34,959 nucleotides of DNA from Nocardia vaccinii NBRC 15922 (GTDB lineage: Bacteria; Actinomycetota; Actinomycetes; Mycobacteriales; Mycobacteriaceae). A program made the translations under genes and the position numbers. The stretch is taken from the NCBI RefSeq assembly GCF_001613305.1, contig NZ_BDCC01000038.1:1-34959 (forward strand). The letters run 5' to 3'. This document shows, in pieces, positions 23,791-31,120 of this stretch. Numbering within the stretch: the first letter of the stretch is position 1; each line of letters starts with the position of its first letter. The notes under the pieces are model-generated. The model was not told where the DNA came from. It did not search any database and saw nothing but the letters and a program-made list of their open reading frames with translations.

Positions 23791-24537
23791 TCAGCTCATG
23801 GTGAGGCCGCCGCTGACGCTGACGGTCTGGCCGGTGACATAGGCCGCCTCGTCGGAGGCGAAGAAGGCGACCACATTCGCGAGGTCGCTGGGCTGGGCGA
23901 GGCGACGGAACGGGATCGCCTTGGTGAGCGCCTCGCGCAGGCGCGGATCGTCGCCGCCGATGGAGGCGAACAGGGCGGTGTCGGTCGGGCCGGGGCAGAC
24001 CGCGTTGGCGTTGATCTTGTACCGGGCCATCTCGCGCGCAACGGATTTGGTGAACGAGATGACCCCGCCCTTGGCCGCGGAGTACACCGCCTCACCCGAG
24101 GAGCCGACGCGTCCGGCATCCGAGGCGATGTTGACCACCGAACCGGATTTCTGCTCGACCATGACCGGGAGCACGGCCTTGCAGGTGTTCAGCACCCCGT
24201 ACAGATTTATCCGGATCACCCGATCCCAGTCCGCGCGTTCGGATTCCACGAACGGGGCGGCCTTGTCCCAGCCCGCGTTGTTGACCAGGACGTCGATCCT
24301 GCCGAATGCCTGGCGGACCTGGGCGACCATCGCCTCGACGGATTCGGGCGAGGTCACGTCCGTGTGCAGTCCGATCGCGCGGGCGCCCAGGGCCGAGGCG
24401 GTTTCCTTCGCCGTGGCCTCGTTGAGGTCGGCGATGACCACCGTCGCGCCCTCGGCGTACAGCTTCTCGGCGATGCCGCGGCCGATGCCCTGCCCGGCGC
24501 CGGTCACGATGGCTATCTTGTGCTCGAGTGTGCCCAT
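23791..24537 (-). CDS. badH: SDR dehydrogenase, likely 2-hydroxycyclohexanecarboxyl-CoA dehydrogenase
   Basis: A 248-residue short-chain dehydrogenase. The cofactor motif is IAIVTGAGQGIGRGIAEKL with an acidic residue after the second strand (VVIADL), indicating NAD. VLVNNAGWDKAAPF holds the structural NNAG, and the catalytic Ser-Tyr-Lys set is NIASDAGRVGSSGEAVYSAA followed by K. Ending VTGQTVSVSGGLTMS and the segment NAVCPGPTDTALFA are very close to R. palustris BadH, which oxidises 2-hydroxycyclohexanecarboxyl-CoA to the 2-keto ester. The start at ATG 24537 has an AAGGAA site. It lies between the aliB and aliA genes with short gaps, 23 and 13 bases. Confidence 0.88.
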   Translation of the reverse strand: MGTLEHKIAIVTGAGQGIGRGIAEKLYAEGATVVIADLNEATAKETASALGARAIGLHTDVTSPESVEAMVAQVRQAFGRIDVLVNNAGWDKAAPFVESERADWDRVIRINLYGVLNTCKAVLPVMVEQKSGSVVNIASDAGRVGSSGEAVYSAAKGGVISFTKSVAREMARYKINANAVCPGPTDTALFASIGGDDPRLREALTKAIPFRRLAQPSDLANVVAFFASDEAAYVTGQTVSVSGGLTMS

Positions 24538-24560
24538 GGCGGAATTCCTTTCGTGGTGGT

Positions 24561-25706
24561 TCAGGGGGCGAAGCCGCGGCCCAGCAGATTTCGGGCGATG
24601 ACGAGTTTGGAGACCTGCGCGGTGCCGTCGCCGATCTCCAGTCCGATCACGTCGCGCATGCGCTGCCCGATCGGGCTCTCGCTGGAGTAGGCCAGATGTC
24701 CGAAGGTCAGCAGGCACTGGTGGATGACTTCGGCGGACAGTTTGGGCGCCCAGAACTTGGCCATGGCGGCCTCGGTGCTGTGCTCGATCCCGTTGTCCTT
24801 GCGCCACAACGCCTCGTAGCAGACGTGCCGCGCGCCGCGCAGGTAGGTGGCGTACTCCGCGAGCGGAAACGACACGCCCTGGAACGCGCCGATCGGACTG
24901 CCGAAGGTCTTGCGGTCGCGCGCCCACTGCAACGCTTCGTCGAGCGAAACCTGTGCCGCGCCCAGGCAGGCCAGGCCGATGACCGCCCGTGAGTAGTCGA
25001 ATCCCTGCATGACCGAGATGAATCCCTGTCCCGGCTCACCGACCAGCTGGTCGCGGGTAACGGGCAGACCGTCGAAATACAGTGCGGCACGGCCGATTGC
25101 GCGACTGCCCAGATCGTCGAACGCGGTCCGCGAGACGTACCGTTCGTCGAGATCCACCCAGAACGCGCTGACCCCGCGCGCCCCCGGGCCACCGGTGCGG
25201 GCCAGCACCAGCGCCTTGTGCGCGAACATCCCGAGCGTGATCGATGTCTTCTCGCCGGTGATCCGCCACCCGTCACCGTCGGGCTCGGCCCTGGTCTCGA
25301 GTGCGGCGGCGTCGGTGCCGTGCTCCGGTTCGGTGATGCAGAAAGCCGGGACGACAGCGCCGGAGGCGATGCCCGGCAGCCAGGCGGCCTGCTGTTCCTC
25401 GGTCGCGTTGCGGGTGAGGATGTCACTGACCAGAGCGTTGACGATGATCAGATAGGTGGCGTTGAAATCGCCGCGAGCCACCTCCTCGGCGGCCATACCG
25501 GCGATTACCGCGCTGGCGTCCTGGCCGCCGTGCCGCTCGGGAATGCGCAGTCCGGTCAGGCCCATGCGGGCCATATCGGCGACCAGTTCCGGACGCAGCT
25601 TCGCCGTTTTGTCGTCGGCCTGATAATGCGGGGCCAGGACCTTGACCGCGAAGCGCCGCAGCTCCTGCCGATACGTCTCGACCTCGTCGTCGAAGGTGAA
25701 GTCCAT
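24561..25706 (-). CDS. aliB: Acyl-CoA dehydrogenase, likely cyclohexanecarboxyl-CoA dehydrogenase
   Basis: A 381-residue acyl-CoA dehydrogenase, the same length as known AliB enzymes. FAD/substrate motifs are PAFCITEPEHGTDAAALET and WRITGEKTSITLGMFAHKAL. The usual catalytic EGT motif reads GDGT (residues about 358-361, within GLEIGDGTAQVSKLVIAR), replacing the base Glu by Asp. I recall the same change being described for alicyclic acyl-CoA dehydrogenases, which supports a ring substrate. It should convert cyclohexanecarboxyl-CoA to cyclohex-1-ene-1-carboxyl-CoA. The start at ATG 25706 is two bases after the badI stop; no strong ribosome site is seen, implying coupling to badI. Confidence 0.85.
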   Translation of the reverse strand: MDFTFDDEVETYRQELRRFAVKVLAPHYQADDKTAKLRPELVADMARMGLTGLRIPERHGGQDASAVIAGMAAEEVARGDFNATYLIIVNALVSDILTRNATEEQQAAWLPGIASGAVVPAFCITEPEHGTDAAALETRAEPDGDGWRITGEKTSITLGMFAHKALVLARTGGPGARGVSAFWVDLDERYVSRTAFDDLGSRAIGRAALYFDGLPVTRDQLVGEPGQGFISVMQGFDYSRAVIGLACLGAAQVSLDEALQWARDRKTFGSPIGAFQGVSFPLAEYATYLRGARHVCYEALWRKDNGIEHSTEAAMAKFWAPKLSAEVIHQCLLTFGHLAYSSESPIGQRMRDVIGLEIGDGTAQVSKLVIARNLLGRGFAP

Positions 25707-25708
25707 GA

Positions 25709-26509
25709 TCAGTAGTGCCAGTCGACGTGTGCGTTGAAGTCGGGCTTGCGTTTCTCGGCGAATGCCTGCGCACCCTCGAGCCCTTCGGGGGAGGCGGTGA
25801 ACAGATCCAGCGCCGACATGGCCAGATTGGACAGTCCCGCCTGGTGGTCGGTATCGGCATTGAAGGACTGCTTGAGGAAGCGAATCGCGGTCGGACTCTT
25901 CTCGGCGACCTCGTTTGCCCAGGCCAGCGCGGTGTCCCGCAGCTGATCGGCGGGCACGACCGCATTGACCAGGCCCATTCGCTCGGCCTCGACGGCGCTG
26001 TACTGGCGGCACCAGAACCAGATTTCGCGAGCGCGCTTCTCGCCGACGACGCGGGCGAGGTAGGCCGAGCCGAATCCGGCGTCGAAGGAGCCCACCTTGG
26101 GGCCGGCCTGGCCGAAGCGGGCGTTCTCGCTGGCGATCGTGACGTCACACAGCACCTGCAGCACATGCCCGCCGCCGACGGCGATGCCGTTCACCGCCGC
26201 GATCACCGGTTTGGGGATATCGCGAATGAGCTTGTGCAGATTGCCGATCTCGAACATGCCGCTCTCGGTCGGGCCGTAATCGCCGGTCTCCGCGCGCTGT
26301 TTGACATCGCCGCCGGTGCAGAACGCCTTCTCGCCCGTGCCGGTGAGGATGACCGCCTGCACCTGCCGGTCCGCCCAAGCGGTGCGAAAGGCCTTGATCA
26401 GCTCCTCCACTGTTCGGCCCCGGAACGCGTTGTATCGCTCGGGCCGGTTGATCGTGATGATCGCCGCCGGTCCCTCGGTCTCGTAGCGGATGTCCTCGTG
26501 GGTGCCCAT
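25709..26509 (-). CDS. badI: 2-ketocyclohexanecarboxyl-CoA hydrolase (ring opening)
   Basis: A 266-residue crotonase-family enzyme of the BadI/MenB group. Diagnostic segments are NAFRGRTVEELIKAF, KAFCTGGDVKQR, GGGHVLQVLCDVTIASENA, GPKVGSFDAGFGSAYLARVV, KRAREIWFWCRQYSAVEAE and the BadI-type FNADTDHQAGLSNLAMSAL, ending EKRKPDF. MenB shares many of these, but the DTxHQAG segment and neighbours aliA, aliB and badH favour BadI, which hydrolytically opens the ring to pimeloyl-CoA. The start was moved to ATG 26509, preceded by GAGAGGAG; an upstream ATG (26563) would overlap the operator. It is the first gene of the operon. Confidence 0.87.
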   Translation of the reverse strand: MGTHEDIRYETEGPAAIITINRPERYNAFRGRTVEELIKAFRTAWADRQVQAVILTGTGEKAFCTGGDVKQRAETGDYGPTESGMFEIGNLHKLIRDIPKPVIAAVNGIAVGGGHVLQVLCDVTIASENARFGQAGPKVGSFDAGFGSAYLARVVGEKRAREIWFWCRQYSAVEAERMGLVNAVVPADQLRDTALAWANEVAEKSPTAIRFLKQSFNADTDHQAGLSNLAMSALDLFTASPEGLEGAQAFAEKRKPDFNAHVDWHY

Positions 26510-26547
26510 CTCCCGCTCCTCTCGTTGTTTGACCATCGTGACAAACT

Positions 26548-26582
26548 TTGACTTTGGAGTCAATAATTGAATTAAGAGTCAA
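26548..26582. promoter_or_regulatory. Tandem palindromic operator between badI and tetR
   Basis: Two 16-bp inverted repeats: TTGACTTTGGAGTCAA (26548-26563) and TTGAATTAAGAGTCAA (26567-26582), separated by TAA. Shared arms are TTGA-N8-TCAA, the first with perfect 6-bp arms TTGACT/AGTCAA. The 19-bp centre spacing places two dimers on nearly the same face. The site lies upstream of both divergent genes, so autorepression and operon repression by the TetR protein is the natural model. A weaker repeat GTTTG-N10-CAAAC lies at 26527-26546. Confidence 0.65.
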
Positions 26583-26635
26583 ACCGGTACTCTCGGGTCG
26601 AGTCCGCCGGAGAGCCAGAGGAAGGGGAGAGCCTG

Positions 26636-27319
26636 ATGACGTCTTCACCGATCGCGCAGGCGAGTCCGGCGTCCGGCCGGGTGCAGCGCAAACGCGGCCG
26701 CCGGATCCAGGAGATCCTCGCCGCGGCGGCGGAGCTGTTCGGCGAACGCGGATACGACGCGGTGAGCCTCGAGGACGTCGCCGAACGTCTCGATGTCACC
26801 AAAGGTTCGCTGTACTACTACTTTTCGAGTAAGGACGAGCTCGGCACCGCCGCGATCGAGACGCTCGGCAACGAGTGGACCGCACGGCTCGAGGAACATC
26901 TGGTCGCCACCGAGGGCAGCCCCACGACGCAATTGCGCGCGCTGATCCACGAGCACGTCACCATCGCCGTCCGCGATTATCCGGCCGCCCTGCGACTGTT
27001 CCTGATGCCCCGCGAATGGCCCGACGCCCAGCGCGAACGCATCAAGGACCTGCGGCAACGGCACGATCGGTTGTTCCGCCGGCTGGTCGAGGCCGGGGTC
27101 GCCTCTGGCGAATTCACCGTCATCGGCGTCGACACCGTCCTGCAGTGCATGCACGCGGCCATGAGCCAGGCGCCGCTGTGGTGCGCCGATTTGTCCGGCA
27201 CGGCCCAGCAGCGCGCGGTGACCGAACTGGCCGACACCCTGATGATGCTGGTCGGGATCAACCCCGGTCGGGTGCGCAGCGGTTCCCCGCCGGGAGACGG
27301 AAACCCCTCTCTCCGTTGA
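26636..27319 (+). CDS. TetR-family regulator of the cyclohexanecarboxylate operon
   Basis: A 227-residue TetR protein. The N-terminal HTH (about 22-70) reads RIQEILAAAAELFGERGYDA then VSLEDVAERLDVTKGSLYYY and FSSKDEL. The C-terminal ligand domain contains PAALRLFLMPREWPDAQRER and LQCMHAAMSQAPLWCADLS. It is transcribed divergently from badI with a tandem operator between them, so it most likely represses the operon and is released by a CoA-ester intermediate such as cyclohexanecarboxyl-CoA (inference; many catabolic TetR proteins sense CoA esters). The start at ATG 26636 has GGGGAGAG upstream. The C-terminal 20 residues are polar and likely disordered. Confidence 0.88.
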   Translation: MTSSPIAQASPASGRVQRKRGRRIQEILAAAAELFGERGYDAVSLEDVAERLDVTKGSLYYYFSSKDELGTAAIETLGNEWTARLEEHLVATEGSPTTQLRALIHEHVTIAVRDYPAALRLFLMPREWPDAQRERIKDLRQRHDRLFRRLVEAGVASGEFTVIGVDTVLQCMHAAMSQAPLWCADLSGTAQQRAVTELADTLMMLVGINPGRVRSGSPPGDGNPSLR

Positions 27320-27323
27320 CGGT

Positions 27324-28184
27324 TTGTTGAATCGAGGTGGCGCCGACGGGACGGCGGTGATGCGGGCGCTCGAGGTGTTGTTCGCGGGCCGTGCGGCCTC
27401 GACGACGGCGGAGTCGGCGGGCAGTGCGCTGTCGGCGGTACGTGCGGTGCCGAATCTGTTGCGCACCTTGCGTTCCGCGCCGGAGTTGACGGTGTTCGGC
27501 GAGCTCACCGGACAGCGCCGAACCGATACGGTCACGGTGCCGGTGGCCGAGTTTCGGGCGATCGCGGATGCCGCGGGCGTCAGCGTCGGGCAGGTGCATC
27601 TGGCGGCCCTGGCGGGTGCGGTGCGGCGGTGGACGTCGGTCGACGCGGATGTGCCGGTGTGCGTTCCGGTCGACGCCCGGCGTCCGGACGAGCACGATCG
27701 CAGCGGCGTTCATCTCGGGCTGGTCCGCATCGCACTGCCCGCCGCCGTGGCGGACCCGGGTCGGCGACTCGGCCTTGCGGCGCAACGGATGTCGCAGCGC
27801 AGGATGGCCTCGGCGCGTAAGGGCGCGCGGGCTCTGGTCGACCATGTGCCGATGCGGTGGAGTGGCCCCGCCCTGCGACGGCTCGGCGATCGGCGCACCG
27901 TGGCGCTCACCGCGTCGGTATTCCGGTCCACCCCGGCGTTGTCCGTCCTGGGCCGGCCCGTCGAGGATCTGGTCGCGCTGCCGTGGCTGCCGCCGGGACA
28001 CGGATGTTTCACCATCCTCGCCCGCTACGGTTCCGCGGCGACATTGTCCGTACTGACCGACACCGGCGTGGCCGGCGCCGCCCAGCTGGCCCGGAACTGG
28101 GCCGATGAGGTCGCCGTACTCGCCGCCGCGGTCGGTGTGGCGACTCGGCGCGAAGACCCTGCGGCACCGATGACGTCGCCGTAG
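27324..28184 (+). CDS. N-terminally truncated WS/DGAT-like acyltransferase
   Basis: A 286-residue frame matching the C-terminal two thirds of wax ester synthase/diacylglycerol acyltransferase proteins: TVPVAEFRAIADAAGVSVGQ, VHLAALAGAVRRW, VPVCVPVDARRPDE, and the late VLTDTGVAGAAQLARNWADE. The family normally has about 460 residues with an HHxxxDG active site. Here the frame starts at NRGGADGTAVMRALEVLF, which aligns with that motif but lacks both His, and the upstream tetR gene ends four bases before, so no N-terminal half can exist. It is probably inactive as an acyltransferase: either a decayed fragment or a repurposed domain. Only a TTG start (27324) is available; ATG 27360 is an alternative. 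Confidence 0.6.
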   Translation: MLNRGGADGTAVMRALEVLFAGRAASTTAESAGSALSAVRAVPNLLRTLRSAPELTVFGELTGQRRTDTVTVPVAEFRAIADAAGVSVGQVHLAALAGAVRRWTSVDADVPVCVPVDARRPDEHDRSGVHLGLVRIALPAAVADPGRRLGLAAQRMSQRRMASARKGARALVDHVPMRWSGPALRRLGDRRTVALTASVFRSTPALSVLGRPVEDLVALPWLPPGHGCFTILARYGSAATLSVLTDTGVAGAAQLARNWADEVAVLAAAVGVATRREDPAAPMTSP

Positions 28185-28275
28185 ATCGCTGTGAGCCGGG
28201 GGTGTGGTCGGCCTCTCCGGCCGGCACACGATGAGCGGTCACTCGCGCGGCACGCGGTCCGGGGAATTGGAGTCC

Positions 28276-28347
28276 GCCGCCCCGGCGGGATGGAGTTCGC
28301 AGCGGGATGAGGGAACCGCTGCGTGCCTCCTCCGGCGCCGGGGCGGC
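28276..28347. terminator. Long GC inverted repeat between convergent genes
   Basis: GCCGCCCCGGCG (28276-28287) and CGCCGGGGCGGC (28336-28347) are perfect 12-bp arms, extendable by two more pairs outward, with a 48-base loop. It lies in the 177-base space between the convergent WS/DGAT-like gene and hsd4B and could stop transcription from both sides. No T-run follows; the loop is longer than usual. Confidence 0.35.
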
Positions 28348-28361
28348 GGGGTCGGGTGATT

Positions 28362-29225
28362 CTAGGACGTGAAGGTCAGTCGGACGTCGCTGAGAACCGG
28401 AGCCTCGTCACGTTCCACCACCGTGGCCGCGATGACGAGCTCGTTGGTTTCCAACCACATTCGGGACCGGATTGTTTCCCCGGGGTAGAGCACGCCGGCG
28501 AAACGCGCGCGGAATCCGGTGATTCGGCTCGTGTCGGAATCCAGGACGGCGTCCGCGGCGGTCTTGCAGACCAGGCCGTAGCTGCACAGTCCGTGCAGGA
28601 TCGGATTGGGAAAGCCTGCGGCGCGGGCGAATTCGGGATCAGAATGCAGCGGGTTGCGGTCGCCGCACATCCGGTAGAGCAGGGCCTGCTGCGGCAGTGT
28701 GGGTGTGGTCACATTGAAATCCGGTGCCCGGTCCGGCAATTCGATCTTGCTGCTCGGTCCGCGTTCGCCGCCGAAACCGCCCTCGCCCTTGGCGAAGATG
28801 GACGACTTGGCCGTCCACAGCAATTCGCCGTCCGAACCGGTGACGACGGTTTCGTGCGCGACCACCGCCGCCGAACCCTTGTCCCACACCTCGGTGATGT
28901 GCCCGGTGCTGGATGCCTTGCCCTCGGCCGGAATCGGCCGGTGCACCACCACCTCCTGGCTGGCGTGCACCACCTTGGCCAGGTCGATCTCCACGCCCGG
29001 GAAACTCACCCGCGGCGGCTCGGTGACCCGCATGGTCGGCGCGACCGTCGCGAACGTCGGCAGTACCTGCGGGGCCCGGTCGTCCAGATAACGCAGCTCG
29101 CCCGGATCGGTCCAGCGACCGCCCGCGCCCAGACCGAGGTGGTAGAGCTGCACATCCGAGGGCGTCCAGGCGAACTCCTGCGGCGTGAGTGCCGCTCCCA
29201 GTGCAACTTTCGGATCAATCGGCAT
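28362..29225 (-). CDS. hsd4B: MaoC-like enoyl-CoA hydratase of steroid catabolism (Hsd4B/Rv3538 type)
   Basis: A 287-residue double-hotdog hydratase, the same size as M. tuberculosis Rv3538. The N-terminal hotdog covers about residues 1-145, and the C-terminal hotdog holds the hydratase-2 motif YRMCGDRNPLHSDPEFARAA followed by FPNPILHGLCSYG (catalytic Asp and His). It hydrates enoyl-CoA esters in peroxisomal MFE-2-like fashion, probably steroid side-chain intermediates. AGGAG six bases before ATG 29225 supports the start. It follows kstD after 40 bases on the same strand, the order seen in Rv3537-Rv3538, so both should be under the KstR-type site upstream of kstD. Confidence 0.88.
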   Translation of the reverse strand: MPIDPKVALGAALTPQEFAWTPSDVQLYHLGLGAGGRWTDPGELRYLDDRAPQVLPTFATVAPTMRVTEPPRVSFPGVEIDLAKVVHASQEVVVHRPIPAEGKASSTGHITEVWDKGSAAVVAHETVVTGSDGELLWTAKSSIFAKGEGGFGGERGPSSKIELPDRAPDFNVTTPTLPQQALLYRMCGDRNPLHSDPEFARAAGFPNPILHGLCSYGLVCKTAADAVLDSDTSRITGFRARFAGVLYPGETIRSRMWLETNELVIAATVVERDEAPVLSDVRLTFTS

Positions 29226-29265
29226 GTAGTTCTCCTAGCTGATCGTGGCCGCGTTGTCGATGGCG

Positions 29266-30981
29266 CTACTTGCTCACCGCGTCCGCGGCGGGCTTCACCC
29301 GCTCGGTGATGTCCTTGATCGCGAGGTAACCGAACGTGATCGCGGGTCCGATGGTCGCGCCCGGACCGGCGTAGGTGTGGCCCATCACCGGGGCTGAGCA
29401 GTTGCCCGAGGCGTACAGGCCGTCGATGACGCTCTGGTCCTCGCGCAGCACCCGTCCGGAGGTATCGGTGACCAGCCCGCCCTTGGTGCCCAGATCGCCG
29501 GGCACCATCTTGGCCGCGTAGAACGGGCCCTGCACCAGTGCGGCCAGGCTCGGGTTCGGCTTGACTGTCGGGTCCCCGTAGTAGCGGTCGTACGCGCTGT
29601 CGCCACGGCCGAAATCCTCGTCCTTCCCCTTCTCGGCGAAGGAGTTGAACCGCGCGACGGTCTCGGCGAGCGCCTGTTCGGGGACGTCGATCCTGGCGGC
29701 CAGTTCCGCGAGCGTGTCGGCCTTGACGATCAGATCGTTTTCCATCCAGCGGGACGGAATCCGCTGGCCCGGCTGCAAACCGGCGAAAATGTAGCGATTC
29801 CGGTACCGCTGATCGAACACCAGCCAGGCGGGCACGTGCTCGCCCGGACCCTCGCCCTGCCCGTATTTACCGCCGTACATGGTGTGCACGGCCTCGACGT
29901 AAGGAGCGGACTCGTTTCCGAATCGCTTACCGGCCGCGTCGACCATGATGCTGCCCGGCAGATTCCGCTCCGCCAGCGCGAACCACGGTTTACCGCCCTT
30001 GAAAAGGGTCGGCCCCCACCACGAATCCTCCATGACGTCGATATCCGCGCCCGCGGCCATACCCGCGACGATCCCGTCACCGGTATTTCCGGCCGCACCG
30101 GTTGTCCATTCGGTGCCGATGGGCTCACGCTGGTACTTGTGTCGCATTTGCTCGTTGTGCTCGAAGCCGCCGGAGCCGAGTACGACGCCGTATTTCGCGC
30201 GGAAGGTGACGGGCTCGCCGGCTGTGCCGTCGGCCCCGCCCCCCTCCCTGGCCTCGACGCCGACCACGCGCCCGTCCTCGACGACCAGTCCGGTCATCGG
30301 GGTGTTCAGCAGCAGCGGCACATTCGCGTCCATCAGGCCCTTGCGCATAGCGGCGATCAGCGCCTGGCCCATACCGAGCAGATGTTTACCGGTCCACTTG
30401 GCCAGGTAGGTGCGCGCGCCGACCCGCATGGCGGTCAGGATGCCGCGCGGATGACGCCTGATCAGGTTCAGCTTGACGAAGTCGGCCTGGGTGACGACGA
30501 CGTTCAGCGGGGCCTTCGCATACGGCGGCTCCAGCTTGAACCGCTCCTCGCCGAGAATCTTGGCGTTGAAGGGCCTGGGTTCACAGGAACGTCCCGAGGA
30601 GCGGCCGCCGGGAGCCTCCGGGTAGTAATCGGAGTAGTTCGGCACCCACCGCATCTTCAGCGGCGTGTGGTCCAGCACGAAGTCGAACGCCTCCGCGCCG
30701 CGGTCGATGTAGGTGTCGATCCGTTCCGCGGGGGCGCCGTCGCCGATGATCGCGTGCAGATAGGTGCGCGCGTCCTCGCGGTCATCGGGGCGGCCCGAGG
30801 CGCGCAATGCCTTGTTGCCCGGGACCCACACACCGCCTCCGCTGCGCGCGGTGTTCCCGCCGTAGTGCGCGGCCTTCTCGATGAGCACCACGCCCAGGCC
30901 GTGGTGCGCCGCGGCGAGAGCGGCCGTCATACCGGCGGCGCCGCTGCCGACCACCACCACGTCGTATTCCCGATCAGTCAT
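29266..30981 (-). CDS. kstD: 3-ketosteroid delta1-dehydrogenase
   Basis: A 571-residue FAD enzyme that introduces the C1-C2 double bond into ring A of 3-ketosteroids, leading to B-ring opening. The FAD-binding start is YDVVVVGSGAAGMTAALAAA, followed by GVVLIEKAAHYGGNTARSGG and VWVPGN. The C-terminal active-site motif is GHTYAGPGATIGPAITFGY, with the Tyr and the Gly four residues later known to be catalytic in Rhodococcus KstD1. The start was set at ATG 30981, matching the family N-terminus; a longer frame would run through the operator. It is divergent from hsaE and is followed by hsd4B. The KstR-type operator is only two bases upstream, consistent with leaderless or very short-leader transcription. 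Confidence 0.92.
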   Translation of the reverse strand: MTDREYDVVVVGSGAAGMTAALAAAHHGLGVVLIEKAAHYGGNTARSGGGVWVPGNKALRASGRPDDREDARTYLHAIIGDGAPAERIDTYIDRGAEAFDFVLDHTPLKMRWVPNYSDYYPEAPGGRSSGRSCEPRPFNAKILGEERFKLEPPYAKAPLNVVVTQADFVKLNLIRRHPRGILTAMRVGARTYLAKWTGKHLLGMGQALIAAMRKGLMDANVPLLLNTPMTGLVVEDGRVVGVEAREGGGADGTAGEPVTFRAKYGVVLGSGGFEHNEQMRHKYQREPIGTEWTTGAAGNTGDGIVAGMAAGADIDVMEDSWWGPTLFKGGKPWFALAERNLPGSIMVDAAGKRFGNESAPYVEAVHTMYGGKYGQGEGPGEHVPAWLVFDQRYRNRYIFAGLQPGQRIPSRWMENDLIVKADTLAELAARIDVPEQALAETVARFNSFAEKGKDEDFGRGDSAYDRYYGDPTVKPNPSLAALVQGPFYAAKMVPGDLGTKGGLVTDTSGRVLREDQSVIDGLYASGNCSAPVMGHTYAGPGATIGPAITFGYLAIKDITERVKPAADAVSK

Positions 30982-30982
30982 G

Positions 30983-30996
30983 TAGAACACGTTATA
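30983..30996. promoter_or_regulatory. KstR operator in the kstD-hsaE divergent promoter
   Basis: TAGAACACGTTATA matches the 14-bp KstR consensus TnnAACnnGTTnnA exactly. KstR is the TetR repressor of cholesterol catabolism in mycobacteria and rhodococci. On the minus strand the site overlaps a possible -10 box (TATAAC, 30996-30991) with a weak TAGACC -35 sixteen bases upstream, so binding would block kstD directly. KstR itself is not encoded in this window. Confidence 0.75.
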
Positions 30997-31120
30997 GAAT
31001 CGGCCCACGTTTGGTCTATATTGGTCTGGCAGAAGGTACTGCTGGGCCAAGTTTCCGCAGGAAAACTCGTTTCAGTTTCTGTCTCGGCCACCCGACCGGG
31101 CCCCAGTGGAAGGAAGTAGC

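Noticed and set aside
25709..26509. Assignment of the ring hydrolase as MenB of menaquinone synthesis
   Set aside because: The MenB-like core is real, but the DTDHQAG segment and flanking aliA, aliB and badH genes fit BadI better, and no other men genes are present.
26527..26546. GTTTG-N10-CAAAC repeat as a third TetR operator near badI
   Set aside because: Arms are only 5 bp and differ from the two adjacent TTGA-N8-TCAA sites; it may be chance.
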